Below, in pieces: positions 7,440 to 16,815 of a DNA stretch of 64,000 nucleotides (the stretch's first letter is position 1; each line of letters opens with the position of its first letter). The translations under genes and the position numbers were made by a program. A model generated the notes under the pieces. The model had not been told where the DNA came from. It searched no databases and was given only the letters and a program-made list of their open reading frames with translations. This DNA comes from Hyphomicrobium sp. (lineage in GTDB: Bacteria > Pseudomonadota > Alphaproteobacteria > Rhizobiales > Hyphomicrobiaceae), in assembly GCA_002928955.1 (NCBI GenBank), contig PERT01000001.1, positions 1 through 64,000 on the forward strand, given 5' to 3'.

Positions 7440-9791
7440 ATGCGACCAACGTTCCGCAACCGCCCGAGATCTGGCTTCGAACCGAACGTTCGCAGTCGCA
7501 GCAATCGATGGCCGGCCACCATCGGCATGATGTTTTTGTCGTTATGGGCCGGACTGTTGCTCTTGCTCGCCCTGAAGATCCCGGCCGCCCAGGCCATCGA
7601 GATCGAAATCACCGAGCGCCGGATCGAGAGGGATGTGCTCGCGCTCTACGACAGCCGTGCCGAAAAACAGAGTCACGAAACGCGCATCCATCAGTTCGCC
7701 GAGATGCCGCTCAATTTTCTCGGCTTTCGCGTGAACTATCACGATATCAACGGATCGTGGCCAACACCTTCGGAAACCACCGGTTATCGCGCCGTGCTGA
7801 CGTGGTTCCTCGAACCGATGGAAGCCGAGCGTGCCGAAGCGCTTCTCAACTGGCTCGACAGCGCCACGGACCGTGGCTTGAAGCACGTTATGCTCGGTGA
7901 GATGGCACCGGGGGCCAGCGACGCCGGGTTGGCCCCATTGGTCCGGCTACATGAGCGATTGGGGCTCACCCACACCGGCGAATACATCGACATCGCCCAC
8001 AAGGCGCGGGTCGTGGCGCACAATAAATCGATGGTCGGGTTTGAACGCCCGCTCGACAAAGTTCTTCCCGACTACCCCGTGGTCGTCCCGGTCGCTGGAA
8101 AATCGGAGGCGCACCTCGTCCTCCAGGCCGACACGCGCGATGGTCCTATGCCTTCGGCCGTCGTGGCAACCTCGGCTGGAGGCGGGTTCGCGGCTTCGAA
8201 CTTCACGATCTACTTCGAGCCGACGAGCGACCGTGTACTGTGGGTGCTCAATCCGTTCGAGTTCTTCCGCCGTGCCCTCGGCTGGGAGCGGATGCCGGTT
8301 CCGGACGTCACCACGCTCTCCGGCAGGCGCATGTACTTCAGTCATGTCGACGGCGACGGCTGGAACAATCTGACTGAGATCGAGCCCTTCCGTGATCAGG
8401 AGCGGCTCTCGGCCGAGGTGATCGCCGAGGAGGCGATCATTCCGTTCCAGGATTTGCCGGTGTCCGTTGCGGTTATTGGCGGCGATCTCGATCCTGTCCT
8501 TGGCGGCAGTCGTCGCGGACAGGCGGTCGCCCGGCTCCTGTTCGCGCTGCCACACGTAGAGGTGGCGAGCCATACCTATACCCACCCTTACAATTGGTCG
8601 TTTTTCGAGGACTACAACCGGCAGACGGAAGCCGACGCGATCGCCCGCTCTCTGAAGCCAGAGCGGCCCTTGCGCGAGCAGTTCATCGGTACCCTGGCCC
8701 GTCTCGCGGGCCGCGATCCACCGCGCGGCCAGTACAACCCCTACATAGCCGGCACTGACGATCTGCCGCGGACCTATTTGAAAATGCCGTTCGAACTCGA
8801 ACAGGAGGTTAAGGGCGCGCTCAAGTTGTCTGAAAGCTTTGCCCCCAAAGGCAAGAAGGCCAAGCTCTATCAATGGAGCGGCGATACCACGCCTTTTGCC
8901 GGTGCCGTGCGGGCGACGCGTTCCGCGGGCGTGCGCAACATCAATGGCGGGGACAGTCGGCTTGACCGCGCGTTCCCATCGGTCGCATATGTGCCCGCGA
9001 TTGGTCGGCAGGCCGGCGCAGAACGCCAAATCTACGCCGCCAACTCTAATGAAAATACCTACACCAACGATTGGACAGGACCCTACTACGGCTTCTTCCT
9101 GCTGGAAGAAACGTTAAAGAACACCGAGATGCCCCGCCGGTTGAAACCGTTCAATCTCTATTACCACATGTATTCGGGGGAGAAGGCTGCGGCGCTCGCG
9201 GCCATCAAGCATTTTCTCCGCCTCGCGCGGTCGTCCGCCGTGATTCCGGTTCCGGCGTCGCTTTATGCGGCTATCGCCGATGATTTCTATACGACCGAGA
9301 TTCGCAAGGTGGACACCGAGGTGTGGGAGGTCTCCAACCGAGGCGCACTGCAGACTGTTCGCTTCGACGATGCCGGGTCGCTCGCACTCGATCTCGACAA
9401 CAGCCGTGGCGTGCTAGGTGCGACGATGCACAATGGGTCGTTGTACGTCGCACTCGACTCCGCCGTCGACGTCGCGCGCGTTGCACTCAGGGCCGAGAAC
9501 CGTGAATCGCCCGAATTGTCCGGCCGCGGTGCCATGCTAGTCGAAGCACGGTGGCAGATTCGCAACCGGCGCGAGGAGGACTGCGGGATGAGCGTCGACG
9601 CCGAGGGGTTTGGGCGTGGCGACATGATCTGGCGCACCCGGGCGGGACGCGCATTCGAGGTGGTGCTCTTCCGTGGCGCTCGTGAGCTGTCGCGTGAGAT
9701 CGTCAGGGCCGGAGCAGACGGTCTGTTTCGGCTGCAACTCGAGCCGGACGCTCTAGACCCGGTGACCTTGAGGTTCACCTGCCATGAGTAG
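7440..9791 (+). CDS. pelA: PelA-type polysaccharide deacetylase without hydrolase domain
   Basis: This protein is about 783 aa with an N-terminal membrane segment (about 30-50) ending PAAQA, so it is exported or anchored to the periplasm. The part after it aligns by eye with the middle and C-terminal regions of Pseudomonas PelA. Residues 62-280 form the alpha/beta region. The deacetylase core has SHVDGDGWNN (D304, D306) and ASHTYTHPYNW (H378, H382), the metal-binding Asp-His-His set of the CE18-type domain. A beta-rich C-terminus follows. The GH166 hydrolase domain at the N-terminus of P. aeruginosa PelA is absent, which matches the shorter length. It is first in the pel operon and overlaps the next gene by 8 bp. 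Confidence 0.85.
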   Translation: MRPTFRNRPRSGFEPNVRSRSNRWPATIGMMFLSLWAGLLLLLALKIPAAQAIEIEITERRIERDVLALYDSRAEKQSHETRIHQFAEMPLNFLGFRVNYHDINGSWPTPSETTGYRAVLTWFLEPMEAERAEALLNWLDSATDRGLKHVMLGEMAPGASDAGLAPLVRLHERLGLTHTGEYIDIAHKARVVAHNKSMVGFERPLDKVLPDYPVVVPVAGKSEAHLVLQADTRDGPMPSAVVATSAGGGFAASNFTIYFEPTSDRVLWVLNPFEFFRRALGWERMPVPDVTTLSGRRMYFSHVDGDGWNNLTEIEPFRDQERLSAEVIAEEAIIPFQDLPVSVAVIGGDLDPVLGGSRRGQAVARLLFALPHVEVASHTYTHPYNWSFFEDYNRQTEADAIARSLKPERPLREQFIGTLARLAGRDPPRGQYNPYIAGTDDLPRTYLKMPFELEQEVKGALKLSESFAPKGKKAKLYQWSGDTTPFAGAVRATRSAGVRNINGGDSRLDRAFPSVAYVPAIGRQAGAERQIYAANSNENTYTNDWTGPYYGFFLLEETLKNTEMPRRLKPFNLYYHMYSGEKAAALAAIKHFLRLARSSAVIPVPASLYAAIADDFYTTEIRKVDTEVWEVSNRGALQTVRFDDAGSLALDLDNSRGVLGATMHNGSLYVALDSAVDVARVALRAENRESPELSGRGAMLVEARWQIRNRREEDCGMSVDAEGFGRGDMIWRTRAGRAFEVVLFRGARELSREIVRAGADGLFRLQLEPDALDPVTLRFTCHE

Positions 9792-11391
9792 TGCAGAGGT
9801 TCGAGCGCGGGTCGAGCCCCATATGGTCATCATGGGCCTGGTTTTCGCCTCAGCCCTCGTTGCCGGGTACATGCTGCTGCCCGGTGAAAATGAACGGGTC
9901 GCGATGCTCGAGCGCGATGGCAAGAACCTGCAGGCGCTGGGTATTCTGGAAGCCCGTTTCGACGCCGGTGATCGGCGTGCGCGGACGCTCTACCAGTTGG
10001 TCGGACTTTACGAGCAATTCGGTCAAATCCCGCGCCTCAAGACGACGCTGGAAGCGCTTGCCGAAGCGCGACCGCGCGATGTCCAGGTTCGCCGACGGTT
10101 GGCCCAGTTCTATTCGGCCACCCAGGACAACGAGAGTTATCTCGCTGCCCTCGAGCAGGAGATCGACGTCAAGTATTCCGAAGCTGCGTGCAGGGAGTTA
10201 ATAGGACTTCATCGCCTGAAGGGCGAGTTCGCAAAGGAACAGGCGGCGATTGTCAAATGCCGTCAGCGCGGCTATCGGCGCGCCGAGGACGTGGTGCGGC
10301 TTGCGGAACTGTTTGCAGCCGACGGCGATGCCGTGCAGGCCGCGCAGCTGTTGCGGAACGTCGATGATTTGAAGCGCTTGAAGAGCGATCGGGAACGGTT
10401 GCAACTGTTCACGATGCTGGTTGAAGCCGACCAGCCCAAAGAAGCCCAGCGGCGCGCTGTGCGCTGGATTAAGGTGTCTCGTGACAAGGAGTTCACGCTG
10501 ACCTTGATCGAGACCCTCGTGCGAAGCCGACGTCACGACGACGCCATCGCGCTCGCCCGGGAAACCAGCCAGCCAGGCGACGCGATCTCCTTGACGGTCG
10601 CTGAAATCATGCTCGATCGCGGCGAGACGGTCGCTGCGCGCGCTTATCTGCGAGGGTGGGCCGTGAGTGCGAAATCGCCGTCCCTGGATACGACGATGCG
10701 CTTCAACGATGCGGCGCTCGATGCCGAAGACGCAGAGACGGCTTTCAGCTTTTCATCGGCGTTCGGCCTGGCGCGTTTGCCGCAGCTGCAACTGGTTGCA
10801 CTTGCGGAGGCATTGAGCGTCATCGGAAGAAAGCCGAGTGTCGAGGCGGTCCGTGCGGTCCTGACCACTGAAACGCTGGCATCGAACCCGCTGCTTGGCG
10901 CCGCCGAGGAGCTGGGCCGCGGTCAGAAGGAGGCCTCCCGCGAACTGTTGAATAGGGTTGAGCCGGAGAAGCTCGATGCTTGGAAACTGACCTTATGGGC
11001 GCGGCTGATGCAGGAGACGGGCCGGGGAGGCGAGGCGCAAACCAAGCTGCGGAGTTTGGGCGTTGTTTCCGAACGGCCAGCCGACACGCCGCTCGCGTCG
11101 GCAGCCGTGCCGGCTGTCTCGGTAGTGGCGTCGCGGGGCGGGGCGGCCATCGCCGCCAAACCAGCGGCCGAGCAGGCGACGAGAATTCTGCGGCGCAAGA
11201 AGCGGGCAAAACGGTTCCAGGTTCGCAATGTGGTCCGGCCCCCGGGTGTTGCAGCCGGCGCCGTCGCGAAGGAGCCGGCAGGGAAGGACATCGAGAAGGA
11301 CCAGAAAGAACAGAAGAATCAAAAGATTCAGAAAGATCAAAAGGACCAGAAGAGTGCCGCGCCTTCGTTCACATGGCCGTTTTCCAAGTAG
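9784..11391 (+). CDS. PelB-like TPR membrane protein lacking the beta-barrel
   Basis: This 535-aa protein has one N-terminal membrane helix (about residues 15-33). A long helical TPR-type region follows (about 45-420, with repeated patterns such as ARTLYQLVGLYEQFGQIPRLKTTL). The low-complexity C-terminus is rich in Lys, Gln and Asp (about 500-525) and ends FTWPFSK. Position and TPR content match the N-terminal part of PelB, but P. aeruginosa PelB is about 1190 aa and ends in an outer-membrane beta-barrel that is missing here. It is probably a periplasmic scaffold guiding the polymer or PelA. The PelB assignment is by synteny and architecture. Confidence 0.7.
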   Translation: MSSAEVRARVEPHMVIMGLVFASALVAGYMLLPGENERVAMLERDGKNLQALGILEARFDAGDRRARTLYQLVGLYEQFGQIPRLKTTLEALAEARPRDVQVRRRLAQFYSATQDNESYLAALEQEIDVKYSEAACRELIGLHRLKGEFAKEQAAIVKCRQRGYRRAEDVVRLAELFAADGDAVQAAQLLRNVDDLKRLKSDRERLQLFTMLVEADQPKEAQRRAVRWIKVSRDKEFTLTLIETLVRSRRHDDAIALARETSQPGDAISLTVAEIMLDRGETVAARAYLRGWAVSAKSPSLDTTMRFNDAALDAEDAETAFSFSSAFGLARLPQLQLVALAEALSVIGRKPSVEAVRAVLTTETLASNPLLGAAEELGRGQKEASRELLNRVEPEKLDAWKLTLWARLMQETGRGGEAQTKLRSLGVVSERPADTPLASAAVPAVSVVASRGGAAIAAKPAAEQATRILRRKKRAKRFQVRNVVRPPGVAAGAVAKEPAGKDIEKDQKEQKNQKIQKDQKDQKSAAPSFTWPFSK

Positions 11392-11558
11392 GAACGGATG
11401 GCATGCCGTCTGACAACACCAAGCGTCCGGCGTTCTGCTTCGCGGGGGGTGAGCGGGGCATGTCTACTGCAGTGCAACCCCGCTTCGCGTTCATTGGTGG
11501 AATTGGCCGATCGGTTCTGCTTTGGTATCCGTCACTGAAAAACCTTTGAGGACAGGGC

Positions 11559-12716
11559 GTGCGTAACATGAAGACCTTAGGCGAACGAGAGCGCCAGCCG
11601 GGTGCCTCATCCGCACTTATGGTTCTGCCTCCGGTTTCGGCTGTATTCGAACTCGGGGCGATTGTCGCTCTGATCAACTTCGTCGATTGGCTGTTGCCCA
11701 GCTACGGTCTCGGTGAAGTAGGCCCAAGTCCCTACTGGCTTGCGGTTCTGCTGCTTAGTCTTCAGTACGGCACCGTCAGCGGATTGATGGCGGCTGCCAT
11801 CGCCATTCTATTGACCATGCTGCCCGGCATTCCTGAGCAGGGTGTCGGCGAGAACCATTTTGCCTTCCTGTTGAGGATCTGGGTGCAGCCGATCCTATGG
11901 ATCGCGGTTGCGGTCTTGCTCGGGCAGTTCCGGATGCGCCAGATAGCCGTCAAGGAAGAATTGACGCGACAGGTGCAGGAACTCGCCAATCAGCGGCAGG
12001 CGTTGGCGGATTATTCGAACAATCTCCGCAGCAGATGCGAGGTGCTTGAGCGCCACATAGCCGGGCAGCAGAGATCGCCCGCAACCGCTCTACTGTTGGC
12101 ACAGCAGGCGCTCGGTCGGCCTGACAGCGATCTCGGCACCGCCCTGGCCAAGTCCGTCGCGCTGTCCATTCATGGTGGTCAGGCATCGGTGTATGCGTTG
12201 GAGGGCCTGCAACTTGAAAAGCGCGCGGACAGCGGCTGGTTCAACAACCATTCGTGGGCGAACGCATTGCCGGCCGGGCACCCGCTCTACCGGGCTGTCG
12301 TCGATCGCGGAGAAAGTGTGATCGTGCTCGATACCGGGGGCGAAGCCGCCTTGTCAGGCGAAGGAGTTGCCGCCGTTCCGATCCGGTCGGCAGTCAACGG
12401 TGCTGTGGTTGGGATGCTCAAGTTGGAAGCGGCATCACCAACCGCAATCGCGCCAGAGACCGTTGTCGCGCTCGAGGTAATGGCCCAGGTCCTTTCGTGC
12501 CGCTTTGCTGGCGCCGGGCTTGTCGCGCAATCGCCCACGGCGCGCCCGGCGACTGCCGATACCCAGCGCACGACATCGCCTGGCAACCTGCGCAGCTTCT
12601 TCAGCCAGACAATGAACTGGATGCCGTCAAAGGCCAAGACGCCGGATCTCGATAATAATGACGGCGAACGCGTGGCAAGCAGCACTGGCGGCAGTCGGCC
12701 GCGGGCCGTGCGCTGA
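11559..12716 (+). CDS. pelD: PelD-like membrane GAF protein lacking GGDEF
   Basis: This 385-aa protein has about four N-terminal membrane segments (about 23-123), a coiled-coil helix (130-170) and a GAF domain (about 185-315). The order matches PelD, the inner-membrane regulator of Pel polymerisation. P. aeruginosa PelD is about 455 aa and ends in a degenerate GGDEF domain that binds c-di-GMP through an RxxD site. Here the GAF domain is followed only by a Ser/Thr/Pro/Arg-rich tail (about 320-385) with no such domain. The start is GTG 11559 after GAGGACAGG; ATG 11568 is an alternative. A 167-bp gap separates it from the previous gene. Confidence 0.82.
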   Translation: MRNMKTLGERERQPGASSALMVLPPVSAVFELGAIVALINFVDWLLPSYGLGEVGPSPYWLAVLLLSLQYGTVSGLMAAAIAILLTMLPGIPEQGVGENHFAFLLRIWVQPILWIAVAVLLGQFRMRQIAVKEELTRQVQELANQRQALADYSNNLRSRCEVLERHIAGQQRSPATALLLAQQALGRPDSDLGTALAKSVALSIHGGQASVYALEGLQLEKRADSGWFNNHSWANALPAGHPLYRAVVDRGESVIVLDTGGEAALSGEGVAAVPIRSAVNGAVVGMLKLEAASPTAIAPETVVALEVMAQVLSCRFAGAGLVAQSPTARPATADTQRTTSPGNLRSFFSQTMNWMPSKAKTPDLDNNDGERVASSTGGSRPRAVR

Positions 12717-12717
12717 G

Positions 12718-13782
12718 ATGGCCCATTCAGCGCCAGCGGCAGCGGGATTGGCGGGAAAAGAGCATGTCGCCGTCGCGGCCAATGCTTCGGCTCGCGCTTA
12801 CGCGAGCGTCCAGCGTTTGGCCATTGGAGCGTTCCTGGCCGAGGTTTTGTTGGCAATCGCGCACGTGGGGTTCGGCGCGGGTTTTGTCGTCACGGCGCTC
12901 GGTCACTTGGTTATCGTCGCTGCCTGTAGCGGTTGGCTCTTGAGCGTGCCTTCGGGGCGTCCGCTCGGTGGCGCGACGGCTCACGACATGGTGCCGGGGG
13001 CCATGGTTGTCGCCGCCACCACGGTCGCGGGGCCGATAGGAGCCCTATTCGCGCTTGCGATCCCGACTTTCCTTGCGCGCCCGATGACGCCGAGCCCGCT
13101 GCTCGATGCCTGGTACCAGCGAATTGCGCAATCAGGTGAAATCGATCCTGAAACGCGCCTCTGCGACAACGTCAGCAGCGGCCGCACCATGGATCTGGCG
13201 GCCCCCCCGCCTCAATCCTTCGTCGAGGTCATGAGCCATGGCGGACTTGCCGACAAGCAGTCAGCTCTCGGATTGATCGCGCGCCGGTTCCATCCTGATT
13301 ACCTCCCGGCGCTGGCGGTCGCCCTAAAGAGTCCGGAGCCGGTGGTGCGGGTCCAAGCGGCCGCCGTCGCCGCTCGCGTGCGAAACGGATTGAAGTCCCG
13401 TGTCAGGGCTCTGCTCGACGAGGTCGACGCGGCTGTCGTTTCGCCGCAGGTTGCCGCGTGCCGGCCGGAGCTGGCCAAGGCCGTCGCATCGGGCTTGCTC
13501 GACGCGTCCGACCGCGTGCGTGCCGAAGCAGCACTGGCACGGTTTGCCGACGGCTTGGCCTCGTCCGCGGCGTCGTCGTCGGCAGTCGCACCCGGAGGCC
13601 CGTCCGAGACGGTTCGAGCGGTCCAGAGCTTCAAGGCGTTGCGCGTCAGTCGCCGGGTCCGGCTGATCGAAGCGAGCGGGCGCTACGTGGTTCGCGACTG
13701 GGCCCTGAGAGTCCGTGGCTCCAGCGCAAGATCGGGTGCGCCCTTGTCACGGCCTGACCTTTCACCGGAGGTCAATTTGTGA
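12718..13782 (+). CDS. pelE: PelE-like membrane protein
   Basis: This protein is about 354 aa from ATG 12718, which lies one base after the pelD stop; ATG 12658 in the same frame would overlap pelD by 59 bp. There are two hydrophobic regions (AFLAEVLLAIAHVGF with GHLVIVAACSGWLL, then AMVVAATTVAGPIGALFALAI). A cytoplasmic HEAT/TPR-like helical domain follows (DKQSALGLIARRFHPDYLPAL, PEPVVRVQAAAVAARV). PelE is the partner of PelD in the inner-membrane synthase complex. The assignment rests on position between pelD and pelF plus this architecture. It shares a 4-bp GTGA overlap with pelF. Confidence 0.75.
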   Translation: MAHSAPAAAGLAGKEHVAVAANASARAYASVQRLAIGAFLAEVLLAIAHVGFGAGFVVTALGHLVIVAACSGWLLSVPSGRPLGGATAHDMVPGAMVVAATTVAGPIGALFALAIPTFLARPMTPSPLLDAWYQRIAQSGEIDPETRLCDNVSSGRTMDLAAPPPQSFVEVMSHGGLADKQSALGLIARRFHPDYLPALAVALKSPEPVVRVQAAAVAARVRNGLKSRVRALLDEVDAAVVSPQVAACRPELAKAVASGLLDASDRVRAEAALARFADGLASSAASSSAVAPGGPSETVRAVQSFKALRVSRRVRLIEASGRYVVRDWALRVRGSSARSGAPLSRPDLSPEVNL

Positions 13783-15329
13783 ACGAGCACACGTTTCGGG
13801 CCACGGCATCCGTTCCGCGCAAGGCAACTCCTGAAGCCGATATCTGCATCATCGTCGAGGGCTGCTACCCTTACGTGCCTGGTGGCGTGTCGTCATGGAT
13901 CGACTGGTTGATCAGGTCGCAGCCGCAAACGACCTTCGCCGTTGTCACGTTATGGCCGCGTCCCACCGATCAGAAGCCGCGGTATGCCTTGCCAGAAAAC
14001 GTTGTGGCTCTGCGGCATGTCTACCTGCAGGATTTTGGCGGCCGTCCGCGGGCCAATCTCCCCTTGCCCCCTGGGATTGAGGCGCTGGGCCGTTCGCTCA
14101 ATCGTCTGACCACGCGGGGCGGTGCCGAAGCGCTCTGGGAAACCACCGCCGCCCTCGACGCGATGCGCGGCCACGTTGCACTACCTGTGCTGTTTAATTC
14201 GCCCATAGCCTGGCAACTCGTGCAGGAGATGTACGAAGCTGAAATGCCATACGGCTCCTTTCTGCACTATTTCTGGGCATGGCGCGCGTTGCTGGGCGGC
14301 CTGTTCGCCACGCTCGAGTTCAAGCTGCCTGAGGCTCGGGTCTATCACACGATTTCGACGGGCTACGCGGGCGTGCTGGCGGCGCGTGCGGCACTTGAGA
14401 CGGGAAGGCCCGCACTGCTCACGGAGCACGGCATCTACACCAACGAGCGTCGGGTCGAGCTGCTGATGGCGGACTGGGTGGCCGATACGGTCGACAAGGG
14501 TCACACGCTCGACGATCCCCGCTTCGATCTGCGCGACATGTGGGTGCGTGCGTTCGAGGCCTACGCCCGTACCTGCTACGAAGCATCTACCGAGGTCGTG
14601 ACCCTTTATCAGGACAATCAGCGACTGCAACGGGCGCTCGGGGCCGACGAGGACAAGCTCCGTGTCATCGCCAACGGCATCGACGTGTCGAAGTTCTCCC
14701 GCCTCACTCAAGCCAGCGATACGGCAAGGCCGACCATGGCGCTGATCGGCCGCGTAGTCCCGATCAAGGATATCGAGACGTTCATCGCGTCGGCCAGGAT
14801 TGTGCGCGAGCGGATACCCGAGATCCGTGCCCTGATCATCGGGCCGACCGACGAGGATCCGGACTACTTCGCCGCCTGCCGGGCGCTCGTCGCGGAACTC
14901 GGGTTGGTCGACACGGTGGAATTTACCGGTCAGGTCAGCATCCTCGAGTACCTGCCTCACGTGCATGTGGCCGTCCTAACGTCGCTGAGTGAAAGCCAGC
15001 CTCTCGTCGTCCTCGAAGCCGGCGCGGCAGGTATCCCGTTCGTTGCGACCAATGCGGGCTCGTGCCGCGAGATCATCGAAGGCCGGGCTGATGAGGTCCC
15101 ACCACTCGGGCCCGGCGGCATCGTCACGGATTTGGTGGCGCCTGATCAGATCGCGGACGCGGTCTGCGTCTACCTGACAGAACATGAGCAGCGGCGGGCC
15201 CACGGCAACGCACTTCGCCGGCGCGTAGAAGCAACCTACACGTCCGAGCGTGCGGCTGCAGCGTACCGTGATCTCTACCTGAGGCTCTGCCTGGAGCCAG
15301 GCAAGGGCACGTCTCGGGAGATGATGTGA
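13779..15329 (+). CDS. pelF: Pel polymerising glycosyltransferase PelF
   Basis: This 516-aa GT4-type cytosolic glycosyltransferase is expected to polymerise UDP-activated N-acetylhexosamine into Pel. The N-terminal motif IIVEGCYPYVPGGVSSWIDW is characteristic of PelF. A C-terminal GT-B half has LIGRVVPIKDIETFI and the EX7E motif ESQPLVVLE. The start is GTG 13779 with GGAGG upstream, overlapping the pelE stop as GTGA. pelG follows one base after its stop, so translation is probably coupled. Confidence 0.95.
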   Translation: MNEHTFRATASVPRKATPEADICIIVEGCYPYVPGGVSSWIDWLIRSQPQTTFAVVTLWPRPTDQKPRYALPENVVALRHVYLQDFGGRPRANLPLPPGIEALGRSLNRLTTRGGAEALWETTAALDAMRGHVALPVLFNSPIAWQLVQEMYEAEMPYGSFLHYFWAWRALLGGLFATLEFKLPEARVYHTISTGYAGVLAARAALETGRPALLTEHGIYTNERRVELLMADWVADTVDKGHTLDDPRFDLRDMWVRAFEAYARTCYEASTEVVTLYQDNQRLQRALGADEDKLRVIANGIDVSKFSRLTQASDTARPTMALIGRVVPIKDIETFIASARIVRERIPEIRALIIGPTDEDPDYFAACRALVAELGLVDTVEFTGQVSILEYLPHVHVAVLTSLSESQPLVVLEAGAAGIPFVATNAGSCREIIEGRADEVPPLGPGGIVTDLVAPDQIADAVCVYLTEHEQRRAHGNALRRRVEATYTSERAAAAYRDLYLRLCLEPGKGTSREMM

Positions 15330-15330
15330 C

Positions 15331-16815
15331 ATGGCAGGCATTGGCTTTGAATTGCGCCGCCTCGGGCGACAGGAAACGCTCTCGTCGCTGGCGTCCGCTT
15401 TCGGGCACGCGGCTATCGTGGCGGCGGGCCCCTGGCTGTTCACCATCCTGAGCCTCGCCATCATCACTTTCACGGTCGAGCAGATCGTCGGCCTCGATAC
15501 GCTGGCCACATTCCGCATTATCATTATCTACGCGTTTGCGACGTCGCTGGTCATCACGTCGCCGGTGACGATCGTTGCCACGCGGCTTGTCGCCGATGCG
15601 CTCTGGCTCAAGAAGACCGACGCCGTCCGTCCCCTGTTGATTGGGGCCTTCGGCCTGTCGGTCATTCTTGTCGCTCCGTGCGCGGCTATGCTGGTGTTTT
15701 ACTTCAATGTGCCTTCGGGCGTGGCGCTGGTGCTGACGGCGATGTCTTTGACCGTCGCTCTCATATGGGTCGCGCTCAGTTTTTGTGGTGCGGTCCGCGA
15801 TTATCTGGCGGTGACGCTGGCCTTTCTGTTCGGGCTCATCGTGTCGCTCGTCCTCAGCATCGGAGCGGCGCTTTCAGGTCTTGGGCCTACCGGTATGGCC
15901 TGGGGCTTCCTTGTCGGCCTTGTCTTGATCCTGTTCGGCCTGACGCATCGTGTGCTGATGACGTTCCCGGCACCGGTTGCCGACATCCGCGACGGGTTCG
16001 CGGCCATGATCGACGGCATCGGGCGCTATCGTCTGCTGGCGTTCGGCGCGCTTGCGGGAACCGCGGCGGTGTGGATCGACAAATGGGTGTTCTGGTTCTC
16101 GTTGCAGGGTGAGAAGGTGGATGCAGGGCTTATCCACGCACCGCTCTACGACAGCGCGATGTTCATCGCATCCCTCGTCATCATCCCGTCGCTGGCGCAA
16201 TTTGTGATGCGCCTCGAAACCGAGTTTTTCGACCGCTACCATACCTATTTCGGCACCATCAAGTCACACGGCACCATTCGCCAGATCGAGGCCGCACGCG
16301 TGCGGATGAAGAGCTTCACACTCGATCATCTGGTACTCATCACCGTGTCGCACGTCGGCATTTGCGCGGTGCTCATTCTGGCCGCACCCGCCATCGTTGA
16401 TCTTCTCAACCTTCAGTATCGTCAGATTGCCATCCTGCGTTTCGGTGCGCTCGGATCGGTGTTTCAATTCATCTTCATCGCGACGACGGCCATGCTGCTG
16501 TTCTTCGACCGCCGCAAGTTGTTCCTGACGCTGCAGCTCACATTCTTCGCTCTCAACCTCGTTTTGTCGATGTGGAGCGTATCGGCGGGCGAGGAATATT
16601 ATGGTGTCGGCTACTTCATGGCCTGTCTCATTTCGAGCTTCATCGCCTATGTCGTGGCCGATCGAACGTTCACAAATCTCAACTACCTGACCTTCATCGG
16701 CAACAATCCGTCGGTGCGCGAGGCGGCGTCATCGGTGTCGGCCCAACGGCGCGGCATGCCGACGATTTTCCGCGAGGCGGTACTCGCGATCATGCCTCGA
16801 AGACGTCGAAGTTGA
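15331..16815 (+). CDS. pelG: Pel transporter PelG (MOP/MATE-like)
   Basis: This 494-aa protein has about twelve hydrophobic segments. Its start MAGIGFELRRLGRQ is typical of PelG, the polysaccharide-transporter-fold membrane protein thought to move the growing Pel chain across the inner membrane with PelD/E/F. It is somewhat longer than the roughly 456-aa P. aeruginosa protein because of a C-terminal basic tail (REAVLAIMPRRRRS). The last 26 bp overlap the 3' end of the opposing GH114 gene, so the two transcription units collide here. Confidence 0.95.
   Translation: MAGIGFELRRLGRQETLSSLASAFGHAAIVAAGPWLFTILSLAIITFTVEQIVGLDTLATFRIIIIYAFATSLVITSPVTIVATRLVADALWLKKTDAVRPLLIGAFGLSVILVAPCAAMLVFYFNVPSGVALVLTAMSLTVALIWVALSFCGAVRDYLAVTLAFLFGLIVSLVLSIGAALSGLGPTGMAWGFLVGLVLILFGLTHRVLMTFPAPVADIRDGFAAMIDGIGRYRLLAFGALAGTAAVWIDKWVFWFSLQGEKVDAGLIHAPLYDSAMFIASLVIIPSLAQFVMRLETEFFDRYHTYFGTIKSHGTIRQIEAARVRMKSFTLDHLVLITVSHVGICAVLILAAPAIVDLLNLQYRQIAILRFGALGSVFQFIFIATTAMLLFFDRRKLFLTLQLTFFALNLVLSMWSVSAGEEYYGVGYFMACLISSFIAYVVADRTFTNLNYLTFIGNNPSVREAASSVSAQRRGMPTIFREAVLAIMPRRRRS

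Noticed and set aside
12600-12760. Possible frameshift removing the PelD GGDEF domain
   Set aside because: The downstream frame encodes the PelE membrane segments directly, and no other frame in the region contains GGDEF-like sequence, so the domain is absent rather than broken.
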